NCBI GenBank assembly: GCA_903929895.1
Contig: CAIYWM010000200.1
Location: forward strand, 1-22,847
Source of the DNA: an uncultured Alphaproteobacteria bacterium
Lineage (GTDB): Bacteria > Pseudomonadota > Alphaproteobacteria > Reyranellales > Reyranellaceae
Direction of reading: 5' to 3'
DNA: 22,847 nucleotides
Shown here: positions 8,402 through 16,099 of the stretch, piece after piece
Layout of the letters: each line of letters starts with the position of its first letter
Position numbering within the stretch: position 1 is the first letter of the stretch
Program-made: the position numbers and the translations under genes
Notes under the pieces: model-generated
Told to the model about the DNA's origin: nothing
Seen by the model: only the letters and a program-made list of their open reading frames with translations
Databases searched by the model: none

Positions 8402-11400
8402 ATGATCTCCGCCTTCTTCATCAACCGGCCGGTCCTGGCCAACGTCCTCGCCATCATCATCGTGCTGATCGGCGGCGTGGCGCTGGCGACCCTGCCGGTC
8501 GCGCAGTATCCCAACGTCGTGCCGCCCACGGTCCAGGTCACCACGACCTACCCGGGCGCCAGCGCCGCGGTCGTCGTCAACGATGTCGCCCTGCCCGTCG
8601 AGCTGCAGGTCAACGGCGTCGAGAAGATGATCTACATGCAGTCCTACAGCACGGACTCCGGCACCTACACGCTCACGGTGACCTTCGAGATCGGCACCGA
8701 TCTCAATTTCGCGCAGGTGCTGGTGCAGAACCAGGTCAGTGCGGCGCTGGCCTCGCTGCCCATGCCGGTGCAGGCGCAGGGCCTCGTCGTCCAGAAGAAG
8801 TCGACGTCGATCCTGCAGATCGTATCGCTGACGTCCCCCGACCAGCGTTACGACAGCCTCTATCTCAGCAACTACGCCACCATCAATCTCGTCAACGAAC
8901 TCGCGCGCCTGCCCGGTGTCGGCAACGTCAACGTGCTGGGCGTCGGCCAGTATTCGATGCGCGTCTGGCTCGACCCGCAGAAGCTCTACACGTTCGGCCT
9001 CACCCCGTCGGACGTGAGCAAGGTCATCCAGCAGCAGAGCCAGGACGTGACGGCGGGCCAGGTCGGCCAGCCGCCGGCGCCCAAGGGGCTCGATTTCCAG
9101 TACACGATCGACGTCGTCGGCCGTCTCAGCACGCCCGAGGAATTCGGCAACATCATCGTCAAAGCCGAGCAGGGCAACGGCGGCCGGATCGTGCGGGTGC
9201 GCGACATTGCCCGTGTCGAACTGGGCGCCCAGACCTACTCCACGACGTCGCACATCAACGGCAAGCCCAACTCCGGCCTCGCGATCTACCAGCTACCCGA
9301 CGCCAACGCGCTCGACGTCGCCAAGGCCGTGAAGGCGAAGATGGCGGAACTGGCCAAGGCCTTCCCGCCCGGCCTCGCCTACGAGGTGCCGTTCGACACC
9401 ACCCGCTTCGTGACGGCGTCGATCCACGAGGTCTTCATGACCCTGATCGAGGCCGGCATCCTGGTGCTGATCGTGATCGTGATCTTCCTGCAGGACTGGC
9501 GCGCGATGCTGGTGCCCGCGACCACGATCCCCGTCACGATCATCGGCGCCTTCGCCGCGATGGCCGCGCTGGGCTTCACCATCAACACCACGACCATGTT
9601 CGGCATCGTGCTGGCGATCGGCATCGTGGTCGACGACGCGATCGTGATCGTCGAGGGCGTGGCGCACCATATCGAGCGCGGGATGACGCCGCATGACGCG
9701 TCGATCAAGGCCATGGACGAGCTGTTCGGGCCGGTCATCGGCATCACCCTGGTGCTGATGTCGGTGTTTCTGCCGGCCGCCTTCCTGCCCGGCCTGACCG
9801 GCCAGATGTTCGCCCAGTTCGCCCTCGTCATCGCGGCGACGGCGCTGATCAGCGCCCTCAATGCCGCCACCCTGAAGCCCACCCAGTGCGCGATGTGGCT
9901 GCGCGCCGCGACGCCGCCGGAGAAGCGCAACCTCTTCTTCCGCGGCTTCAACAAGGTCTACGGCAAGCTCGAGGATGCCTATGCGGGCCTGGTCGGCTTC
10001 ATGGTCCACCGGGCCGGGCTGATGGTGCTGCTGGCGCTCGTGGCGGCCGGCATCGGCGGCTGGGGCGTCGCCCGCCTGCCAACCGCATTCATTCCCAACG
10101 AGGACCAGGGTTACCTGATGATCGCCGTGCAGCTGCCGGACGGCGCCTCGCTCGAGCGCACCGGCGTCGCGCTGAATCAGGTCGCCGAGATCGCCATGGC
10201 GGCGCCGGGCGTCGAGAACGTGGTCGCGCTGGGCGGCATGTCGATCCTCGACAGCAACTCCTCGCTGGCGAATGCCGCCGTGTCCTATGTCATCCTCAAG
10301 GACTGGGATGTGCGCCTGAAGGCGGAGGGGCAGGACCTGCGCTCGATCGTGCTCGGCCTGATGGAGAAGCTGAAGGTCCTGCAGGACGGCCGCGCCTTCG
10401 TCATCGTGCCGCCCGCCATCCAGGGCATCGGCAATGCCGGCGGCTTCCAGATGCAGATCGAGCAGAAGGACGGCAGCTTCGACTATGCCAAGCTGCAGGC
10501 CATCACCGACACGATGGTCCGCAACGCCGGCACGCAGTCGGCGCTCAGCAACGTCGTGACCACGTTCCGCTCCGGCGCGCCGCATGTCCGCATCGAGGTC
10601 GACCGCGTCAAGGCCGAGTCGCTCCGGGTTCCGGTCGGCGACGTCTTCACGACCCTGTCGAGCTACATGGGCTCGGCTTTCGTCAACCGCTTCAACAAGT
10701 TCGGCCTCAGCCTGCAGGTCTACATCCAGGCCGACTCGCAGTACCGTACGCGGCCGGAGGACATCCTGAAGCTGCAGGTGAAGAACCTCGACGGCCAGAT
10801 GGTGCCGATCGGCGCCATCGCCGAGCTCAAGCCGGCCCTCGGCCCGCCGCTGATCAGCCTTTACAACCTCTACCCGTCCGCCGCGATCGTGGGCTCGCCC
10901 GCAACCGGCTTCAGCTCGGGCGAGGGCATCGAGCTGATGGACCAGATCGCCAAGGCGATCCTTCCGCCCGGCACCGGCTACGAATGGACCGGCATGGCCT
11001 ACCAGGAGAACATCGTCGGCAACCAGCTGCTCTATGTGTTCGCGCTGGCGATCCTGCTGGTCTATCTCTGCCTTGCCGGCCAGTACGAAAGCTGGATCGC
11101 GCCACTCGCCGTCATCCTCGCCGTCCCACTGGCGCTCAGCGGCCCGGCGATTGCGCTCAACGCGGTTGGGCTCGCCAACAACATCTACACCCAGATCGGG
11201 CTGATGCTTCTGATCGCGCTGGGCGCCAAGAACGCCATCCTGATCGTCGAGGTGGCGCGCGAACGCCGCGCCGAGGGCAAGGAGATCATCGAGTCGGCGA
11301 TCGACGCGGCCCGCACGCGTTTCCGTCCCATCCTGATGACCTCGTTCGCCTTCATCCTGGGCGTCGTTCCCTTGGTGACGGCAACGGGCGCGGGCGCCAA

Positions 11401-11578
11401 CTCGCGCATCTCGCTGGGCCTCTGCGTGTTCAGCGGCATGATCGCCTCGACCTGCCTGGCAGTGCTGTTCGTGCCCTCGTTCTTCACGGTCCTGCAGCGC
11501 TTCGAGGAACGCGGCAAAGCCAAGAAGAGCAAAACAACGACGCCGCCGGCCGAAGGCGTTGCCGCGGCCGGACACTGA
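8402..11578 (+). CDS. HAE1-type RND multidrug efflux permease (AcrB/MexF-like)
   Basis: The protein has 1058 residues, full length for AcrB-type trimers. It starts MISAFFINRPVLANV, with TM1 immediately after, a first periplasmic loop containing PVAQYPNVVPPTVQVTTTYPGA, and the TM4 proton-relay pair in GIVVDDAIVIVEGV (D411, D412; D407/D408 in AcrB). The matching TM10 lysine is in LGAKNAILIVEVARE (K943; K940 in AcrB), so proton-coupled drug export should be intact. The second half repeats the layout, with the C-terminal MTSFAFILGVVPL motif. A GGGGA stretch lies 8 nt before the ATG. It is an operon partner of the adaptor; no TolC/OprM-type gene is present, so it presumably uses a channel encoded elsewhere. 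Drug range cannot be predicted. Confidence 0.95.
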   Translation: MISAFFINRPVLANVLAIIIVLIGGVALATLPVAQYPNVVPPTVQVTTTYPGASAAVVVNDVALPVELQVNGVEKMIYMQSYSTDSGTYTLTVTFEIGTDLNFAQVLVQNQVSAALASLPMPVQAQGLVVQKKSTSILQIVSLTSPDQRYDSLYLSNYATINLVNELARLPGVGNVNVLGVGQYSMRVWLDPQKLYTFGLTPSDVSKVIQQQSQDVTAGQVGQPPAPKGLDFQYTIDVVGRLSTPEEFGNIIVKAEQGNGGRIVRVRDIARVELGAQTYSTTSHINGKPNSGLAIYQLPDANALDVAKAVKAKMAELAKAFPPGLAYEVPFDTTRFVTASIHEVFMTLIEAGILVLIVIVIFLQDWRAMLVPATTIPVTIIGAFAAMAALGFTINTTTMFGIVLAIGIVVDDAIVIVEGVAHHIERGMTPHDASIKAMDELFGPVIGITLVLMSVFLPAAFLPGLTGQMFAQFALVIAATALISALNAATLKPTQCAMWLRAATPPEKRNLFFRGFNKVYGKLEDAYAGLVGFMVHRAGLMVLLALVAAGIGGWGVARLPTAFIPNEDQGYLMIAVQLPDGASLERTGVALNQVAEIAMAAPGVENVVALGGMSILDSNSSLANAAVSYVILKDWDVRLKAEGQDLRSIVLGLMEKLKVLQDGRAFVIVPPAIQGIGNAGGFQMQIEQKDGSFDYAKLQAITDTMVRNAGTQSALSNVVTTFRSGAPHVRIEVDRVKAESLRVPVGDVFTTLSSYMGSAFVNRFNKFGLSLQVYIQADSQYRTRPEDILKLQVKNLDGQMVPIGAIAELKPALGPPLISLYNLYPSAAIVGSPATGFSSGEGIELMDQIAKAILPPGTGYEWTGMAYQENIVGNQLLYVFALAILLVYLCLAGQYESWIAPLAVILAVPLALSGPAIALNAVGLANNIYTQIGLMLLIALGAKNAILIVEVARERRAEGKEIIESAIDAARTRFRPILMTSFAFILGVVPLVTATGAGANSRISLGLCVFSGMIASTCLAVLFVPSFFTVLQRFEERGKAKKSKTTTPPAEGVAAAGH

Positions 11579-11618
11579 TATCCAGGGGTCGCCCCCTCAG
11601 GGGCGGACGACCCGGATA
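11579..11618. terminator. Compound hairpin between convergent genes
   Basis: The sequence right after the permease stop folds on itself: TATCC (11579-11583) pairs with GGATA (11614-11618), GGGTCG (11586-11591) with CGACCC (11608-11613), and CCCC (11592-11595) with GGGG (11600-11603) around a CTCA loop. There is no T-tract, so it is not a textbook intrinsic terminator, but it sits at the convergence of the permease and the minus-strand unknown gene and includes that gene's stop codon. It may end or protect both transcripts. Confidence 0.4.
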
Positions 11619-12049
11619 CCGGAGCTGGCGAGACGGTGGCTTCCCAGAGCGGTAGGAAGCCGTTCCAGATCACCGAGCATGAGCCTGAGGGCCACACGCT
11701 CGATCTCGATCTCGCGCGACGTTCGCAGCCCCATCCGACGAAGAACCGCCGCCATCGGCAACCAGCTCGTGGCGGCGAGCCTCACAAGCGACGCCGTCCA
11801 TGAGACGGGTACCGACGGCAATCGCCGATTGACCACCGCCCCCGCCATGAAGCCCAGAGACTCCACGAGGGCGGCCCTGCTCTCGAGCACGCTTTCGAGG
11901 TCACGTTCCTCCTCGAGTTCGCGCAGCCGCCGCGCGATGCGCCGACGACTGCCCGCGCAGGAGCGCAATTGCGCCCCGATCGCCGCCTCGACGCGGCGAT
12001 CCATGGCACGAGGGGTGCCGAACGGATTTCGCTCGATCCTCGTTGCCAT
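11597..12049 (-). CDS. Hypothetical protein coupled to PNPOx-like gene
   Basis: The protein has 150 residues and belongs to no family I recognise. It is basic at the N-terminus (RSCAGSRRRIARRLRELEEERDL, predicted helical or coiled coil), then has a moderately hydrophobic middle (VESLGFMAGAVV and VSWTASLVRLAATSWLPMAAVLRRMG) that could be amphipathic or membrane-associated, and a second charged helix TSREIEIERVALRLMLGDLERLP. There is no signal peptide. The start is set by GAGGGG 7 nt before the ATG at 12049, only 2 nt after the stop of the upstream PNPOx-like gene, so the two are probably translationally coupled. The last codons lie in the right arm of a hairpin shared with the convergent permease gene. 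Being real is likely from the coupling and SD; function unknown. Confidence 0.7.
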   Translation of the reverse strand: MATRIERNPFGTPRAMDRRVEAAIGAQLRSCAGSRRRIARRLRELEEERDLESVLESRAALVESLGFMAGAVVNRRLPSVPVSWTASLVRLAATSWLPMAAVLRRMGLRTSREIEIERVALRLMLGDLERLPTALGSHRLASSGIRVVRP

Positions 12050-12051
12050 CG

Positions 12052-12546
12052 TCAGCCCCTCAGGCTCACCGTGGCCACCTTGTCCTTGTATTCCTGCTTG
12101 GGGTCGGCACCGAGCAGCATCTTGATCCCCGCGACGATGCTCGACGCATCGAGCCAGATCTCGGCACGCTCGGCGTCGAGGCGCAGCAGCGCGAGCTTGG
12201 GATCGGTCTTGCCGCCCTCGAACCAGGCCGCGACGTAGCGGTTCCACAGCCGGTCGATCGTCGCCGGATCGGTATCGAGCGTGAGCCCGCCATGGACCGT
12301 CGCGAACAGGTCGTTTCCCTTCGAGGTGAAGGTCGCGATGGCGCGATTGCCCTCTCCGGCGCCGAGCTTCTGGACGATGGTATTGTCGCGGCTGGTGAAA
12401 AACCAGATCGGCCCGCGCTCGCCGTCGAGCTGCGCCGTCATCGGGCGCGCATGACCGTCCTCCACGCCGTCGAGGCCCAGCATCATGGTCATGTCGGACT
12501 TCAGCGCCGACCAGAACTTGTCTTCGATTTCCTTCGGGGTGGGCAT
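12052..12546 (-). CDS. Pyridoxamine 5'-phosphate oxidase-like general stress protein
   Basis: The protein has 164 residues with the split-barrel flavin-binding fold of COG3871 (general stress protein 26). Recognisable elements are DGHARPMTAQL, GPIWFFTSRDNTIVQKL (the [F/Y]F-T-S strand), AIATFTSKGNDLFATVHGGLTL, a helix IDRLWNRYVAAWFEGGKTDPKLALLRL, and the C-terminal AEIWLDASS strand. Relatives bind FMN or F420-like flavins; most are not true PNP oxidases, and this one should not be called PdxH. AGGAG lies 7 nt upstream of the ATG. An inverted repeat and a possible EcfG-type promoter lie 35-60 nt upstream, in keeping with stress regulation. A small unknown gene follows with a 2-nt gap. Confidence 0.87.
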   Translation of the reverse strand: MPTPKEIEDKFWSALKSDMTMMLGLDGVEDGHARPMTAQLDGERGPIWFFTSRDNTIVQKLGAGEGNRAIATFTSKGNDLFATVHGGLTLDTDPATIDRLWNRYVAAWFEGGKTDPKLALLRLDAERAEIWLDASSIVAGIKMLLGADPKQEYKDKVATVSLRG

Positions 12547-12580
12547 CCTCGGCTCCTGTGCAATGAAATGTCAGACCGGC

Positions 12581-12614
12581 CAACGCACACTTCGACAGTG
12601 CGTTGCAACGTTGC
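12581..12614. promoter_or_regulatory. Inverted repeats in divergent intergenic region
   Basis: CAACGCAC (12581-12588) and GTGCGTTG (12598-12605) are a perfect 8-bp inverted repeat with a 9-nt spacer, directly followed by the palindrome GCAACGTTGC (12605-12614). Read on the minus strand, the same bases give GCAAC-N16-CGTT, one mismatch from the alphaproteobacterial EcfG general-stress promoter (GGAAC-N16/17-CGTT), ending 36 nt before the stress-protein ATG. Operator and promoter readings overlap and cannot be separated from sequence. The region separates the PNPOx-like gene from the divergent DAO gene. Confidence 0.35.
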
Positions 12615-12661
12615 GGCTGCCTCCGACGTTGGACGCGGGTGATTTCGGCCAGACCTCCCAC

Positions 12662-13885
12662 TTGAGCGCCACCCAGCACCGAAAGCTGAGGACCGGGCGC
12701 AGCGTCTGGCAGGGCATCGCCGTCCCGCGGATTCCAGCGCGCTCCCTGAGCCGGGACCTTGCCTGCGACGTCGTGGTGATCGGGGCGGGCATCAGTGGAG
12801 CGCTGATTGCGGAGCGCCTGACCGAAGACGGGCTCGACGTCGTGATCATCGATCGACGCAAGCCCCTGGCCGGGTCGACAACGGCCTCTACGGCCCTGCT
12901 GCAATACGAACTCGACATTCCTCTGTATCGCCTTGCCAGGCGCATCGGGCTCGCGCGGGCGGAGCTACTGTGGCGGCGATCCAAACTCGCCCTCGATGCG
13001 CTCGACGAGCGTTTGCACCGGCTCGGGCTGGATGACGACTGCTCCCATCGCAGCTCGCTCTATCTCCAGGGCGACGTGCTCGACGCTGCAGGATTGCGCG
13101 AGGAGGCCAAGGCACGACGACGGGCCGGCTTCGAGGTTTCCTTCCTGGATCGCAGCGACGTCCAGCACACTTACGGCATCGAGGGCCGCGCAGCGCTGCT
13201 CAGCCATGGCGGCATGGCGGCCGATCCCCGGAAACTGGCGGCGGGTTTCCTGCGGATCGCGCTCGCCCGCGGGGCGCGCCTCTATGCGCCGGTGGAAGCG
13301 ACCGGGATCGATCCGCTCGTGTCCGGCGCCGTCGTCCATACCACTGAAGGTCCGTCGCTCCGCACGCGCGCCGTGGTCTTCGCCACCGGCTACGAGATGC
13401 CCAAGGGCGTGCCCCGCATGGGTCACCGCGTGACCTCAACCTGGGCGCTCGCAACGCGTCCGCAGCCGCGGGCCGCCTGGCGTGACGAGGTCATGATCAG
13501 CGAGGCCTCCGATCCCTATCTCTACCTGCGGGTCGGACCACAGGGCCGCATCCTGTGCGGCGGCGAGGACGAAGCGTCGATCGATCAGGAGACGCGCGAT
13601 GCGCTGATCCCGCAGAAGATCGCCGCCTTGCAGGAGAAGCTGGTACGCCTGCTGCCGCAGGTGCGCCCCGAGGCGGACTATGCCTGGGCCGGCAGCTTCG
13701 GCGCGTCGCCCACCGGATCGCCGTCGATCGGCGCCGTGCCCGGCATGAGCAACTGCTTCGCGGCCCTCGGCTACGGCGGCAACGGCATCACCTTCTCGAT
13801 GTTGTCGGCGCAGGTCCTGTCGGCGGCAATCGGCGGCGGCCACGATCCCGACGCCGATCTCTTCTCGTTCTGCCGCAAGTTCTAG
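12662..13885 (+). CDS. DAO-family FAD-dependent oxidoreductase
   Basis: From the proposed TTG start the protein has 407 residues. It begins with HRKLRTGRSVW, a start common in this subgroup, then the FAD motif DVVVIGAGISGALIAE (GAGISG at 41-46) and the STTASTALLQYELD segment seen in DAO-type oxidases. The C-terminal FAD loop is FAALGYGGNGITFSMLSAQ. Substrate is unknown. Start choice is uncertain: an ATG at 12563 (440 residues) adds 33 residues without family features, overlaps an inverted repeat and leaves only 16 bp from the divergent ATG; an ATG at 12485 lies inside the opposite gene. No clear SD precedes either, so the start is provisional. The stop TAG shares a CTAG palindrome with the kinase stop on the other strand. 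Confidence 0.8.
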   Translation: MSATQHRKLRTGRSVWQGIAVPRIPARSLSRDLACDVVVIGAGISGALIAERLTEDGLDVVIIDRRKPLAGSTTASTALLQYELDIPLYRLARRIGLARAELLWRRSKLALDALDERLHRLGLDDDCSHRSSLYLQGDVLDAAGLREEAKARRRAGFEVSFLDRSDVQHTYGIEGRAALLSHGGMAADPRKLAAGFLRIALARGARLYAPVEATGIDPLVSGAVVHTTEGPSLRTRAVVFATGYEMPKGVPRMGHRVTSTWALATRPQPRAAWRDEVMISEASDPYLYLRVGPQGRILCGGEDEASIDQETRDALIPQKIAALQEKLVRLLPQVRPEADYAWAGSFGASPTGSPSIGAVPGMSNCFAALGYGGNGITFSMLSAQVLSAAIGGGHDPDADLFSFCRKF

Positions 13886-15279
13886 AGGGCGCTCCCGGCG
13901 CTGTTGGCCGCTCTTTTCTCCCCGGGCTTCTCCGCAAGTCTCTCCCGCTTGGGAGGCGGGGCCGCAAACCTCGCCTCGAAGCCGCTTCGCTGCCCTGGCA
14001 AGGGCGATGTCAGGATGAACCGACTGCCGGTTCCGGCGGCAATGGCGTTGACGATGGCAAGGCCCAGTCCGGAACCCTCTGCGGTGGTGCCGCCGCGCTC
14101 GAAAGGCTGCAGCAGGCGCGACAGCTGGTCGGATGGAACGGGCGGTCCCTCGTTGGACACCGTCAGTACACCGTCCTTCGAGAGAGCGATCGCGACTGGG
14201 CCGTCAGGCGGCCCATGCTTGAGACCATTCTCGACGAGGTTGCGCAAAACGATTGCGAAGGAGTCGGTGTCGATTCCCGCCGGTACCGGCGTTTCCGGAA
14301 CATCGAGGATGATCCGTTCGGTCATGCCAGGCTTCCGCACCATCTCATCGACGACCATCTTCGCGACGCTTGCGATGTCGGTCGTCTCCCGGCCCCGCAG
14401 GCGACCGCCCTCCGCCCTCGCCAGCTGCATCAGCTTCTCGGACAGTCGCGAAAGACGCTGCAACGCCCTCTCGATCTGCAGCGCCCGCTCCCGGGAAACA
14501 GCATCTTTCGTCTCGGCGATGAGCCGTTGCGTCTGTGCCAGCGCCGCGGCAACAGGCGTGCGCAGTTCGTGCGCCGAGTTGGCGGTGAAACTGCGCTCGG
14601 CATCGAGGGCGCGGCTCAACCTCAGGAGAAGATGGTTCACGGCATCCGCGATCGGGCCGATCTCGGAGGGCAGGCCTGCCGCCGGGATGGGCGTGAGGTC
14701 GCCACTGCCGCGCGCCTCGATTCCCGTTCGCAGGTTCCTGATCGGCGCCATGGAGACGCGAACGACCGCCCAGACGAGGAGAAGACTGGCGGGAACCAGC
14801 AGGGCCAGCGGCCAGGCGAGCCCCAGGAGGGCCTCGTTTGCGACCTCGCGGCGATGCGCCAGCGGTTCGGCCACGGCGATCGTGATCGTGCCTTGCAACG
14901 CGGCATCGAAGTAGACCCTATGGGTCGGGGTATCGACGAATCCCATCTTCGAGAAGGGCGGAAACACGGAATCATCGGCACGGTGCGAGCGCAGCAGCAT
15001 GCCCCCGCGATCATCGCGTACCGCGTAGGTGAAGTATTCGTCGTGCTCTCTCAGCGTGACGGTACGCTGGGACGTGTCGCCCTCTTCGCGGCCCAGAATG
15101 TCGAGCACGGCGAGCGGGAGAAGACGCTGGGCCGTCTCCTCGAGGGCGCTGTCGAAGACCTTGTCCATCTCGTGGCGAAGTTTTTGCGCTGTCGCCACCG
15201 TCGCGATGCCCCACAACAGGGCGACGCCAACCCCCAGCCACAGGGAAATCCGCCACTGCAGGCTGCGTGGCGCGGTCAC
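13882..15279 (-). CDS. Sensor histidine kinase (QseC/TctE-like, 2CSK_N sensor)
   Basis: The protein has 465 residues, starting at a GTG that overlaps the regulator's TGA as GTGA, so the pair is translationally coupled. Topology: TM1 about 9-31, a periplasmic sensor of about 125 residues resembling the 2CSK_N domain (MDKVFDSALEETAQRLLPLA), TM2 about 152-174, a HAMP-like linker, then a HisKA dimerisation helix with the phosphorylated H237 in SAHELRTP. The ATPase has the N box LRNLVENGLKHG and G2 box GSGLGLAIV. The G1 region reads VSNEGPPV, deviating from the usual DxGxG. It is likely the partner of the adjacent OmpR-type regulator and the signal reader for the divergent PepSY/DUF2271 flavin genes. 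Signal unknown. A frame extension to 15477 overlaps the regulator and is rejected. Confidence 0.92.
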   Translation of the reverse strand: MTAPRSLQWRISLWLGVGVALLWGIATVATAQKLRHEMDKVFDSALEETAQRLLPLAVLDILGREEGDTSQRTVTLREHDEYFTYAVRDDRGGMLLRSHRADDSVFPPFSKMGFVDTPTHRVYFDAALQGTITIAVAEPLAHRREVANEALLGLAWPLALLVPASLLLVWAVVRVSMAPIRNLRTGIEARGSGDLTPIPAAGLPSEIGPIADAVNHLLLRLSRALDAERSFTANSAHELRTPVAAALAQTQRLIAETKDAVSRERALQIERALQRLSRLSEKLMQLARAEGGRLRGRETTDIASVAKMVVDEMVRKPGMTERIILDVPETPVPAGIDTDSFAIVLRNLVENGLKHGPPDGPVAIALSKDGVLTVSNEGPPVPSDQLSRLLQPFERGGTTAEGSGLGLAIVNAIAAGTGSRFILTSPLPGQRSGFEARFAAPPPKRERLAEKPGEKRAANSAGSAL

Positions 15280-15938
15280 GCGGCCCGACCCAGCCGGTAG
15301 CCGACACCGCGTACGGTTTCGACGATGCCATGTCCGAGCTTCTTGCGCAGGCGACTGACGTGTACCTCGGTCGTGTTGCTCTCCACCTCCACCCCGAAGG
15401 AATACAGTCTTTCCTCCAGTTGCGCCTTGGACAGGATCTGGCCGGGACGCTGCACGAAAGCCTCGAACAGCGCCCATTCGCGAGCCGTCAGATCGATGGT
15501 CCGTCCCGCACGAAGGATCGAGCGCGCCGCAAGATCGATCTCGAGATCCCCGATACGGACCAGAGGATTGGGATTCCCGGCATAGCGCCGCGCCACGGCG
15601 TTCAGCCGCGCCGACAGCTCGGAAAGGTCGAAGGGCTTGACCAGGTAGTCGTCGGCCCCGGCATTGAGTCCCTCTATGCGATCAGACAGCTGATCCATCG
15701 CGGTCAGGATGATGACCGGCGTGACATTTCCCCGGGTGCGGAGGTCGCGCAGCAGGCCAATGCCGCGGCCATCGGGCAGCATCAGGTCCAGCAGAAGAAG
15801 ATCATAGGCAGCGCTGCCGATCTGGTCGCGCGCCGCATCCAGCCGCGTGACCCAGTCCACCGAGTGGCCCTCGGCGGCGATCTGATCGCGCACAGCCGCG
15901 CCAAGAATCGTATCGTCCTCGATCAACAGAACTCGCAT
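15276..15938 (-). CDS. OmpR/QseB-family response regulator
   Basis: The protein has 220 residues. The receiver domain (1-115) has the acidic pair E7-D8-D9, phospho-acceptor D51 in LLLLDLMLPDG, the switch Thr in VIILTAMD and the conserved lysine in DYLVKPF. The C-terminal winged helix carries LTAREWALFEAFVQRPGQILSKAQLEE and EVHVSRLRKKLG, the recognition-helix region of the OmpR/PhoB class. Its gene precedes and overlaps the kinase gene by 4 nt. It diverges from the secreted PepSY gene, with 161 bp between start codons. That interval contains two 11-bp-phased repeats, the geometry OmpR-family dimers bind, so control of the flavin cluster and possibly of itself is likely. Confidence 0.94.
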   Translation of the reverse strand: MRVLLIEDDTILGAAVRDQIAAEGHSVDWVTRLDAARDQIGSAAYDLLLLDLMLPDGRGIGLLRDLRTRGNVTPVIILTAMDQLSDRIEGLNAGADDYLVKPFDLSELSARLNAVARRYAGNPNPLVRIGDLEIDLAARSILRAGRTIDLTAREWALFEAFVQRPGQILSKAQLEERLYSFGVEVESNTTEVHVSRLRKKLGHGIVETVRGVGYRLGRAA

Positions 15939-16000
15939 GGTCCCAATCCGGTCAGTTGCTGAGTCCGCCTACTGGACCTCCAATGAACTTTAATCAGCGA

Positions 16001-16051
16001 GCTGACATTGACCTGAAGCAAATGTCCGCACGCCTTCAGGTCGCCGTCAGG
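16001..16051. promoter_or_regulatory. Paired 11-bp-phased repeats before the PepSY gene (putative regulator sites A and B)
   Basis: Site A (16001-16018) reads GCTGACATTGACCTGAAG: two CTGA cores 11 bp apart. Site B (16034-16051) is the same motif in the opposite direction, CTTCAGGTCGCCGTCAGG on the plus strand. The inner arms GACCTGAAG and CTTCAGGTC form a 9-bp inverted repeat. Site-to-site offset is 33 bp, about three helical turns. Site B ends 48 bp before the PepSY GTG, and site A begins 63 bp from the regulator's ATG on the other side. The phasing is that expected for tandem binding by OmpR-family dimers; binding by the adjacent regulator is inferred. Confidence 0.55.
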
Positions 16052-16099
16052 AAGCTGGCCCAAGAGAAGACATCGAGACCATTGGCGGGAGTACGGAAC

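Noticed and set aside
9293..11575. Minus-strand open frame of 760 codons opposite the RND permease
   Set aside because: The permease on the plus strand has all family motifs; the antisense frame is rich in Arg, Gly, His and Asp with no domain, as expected from GC-rich codon bias.
15956..16099. ATG start 48 codons upstream of the PepSY gene
   Set aside because: It would bury the signal peptide internally and put regulatory repeats A and B in coding sequence; the GTG at 16100 has a good SD.
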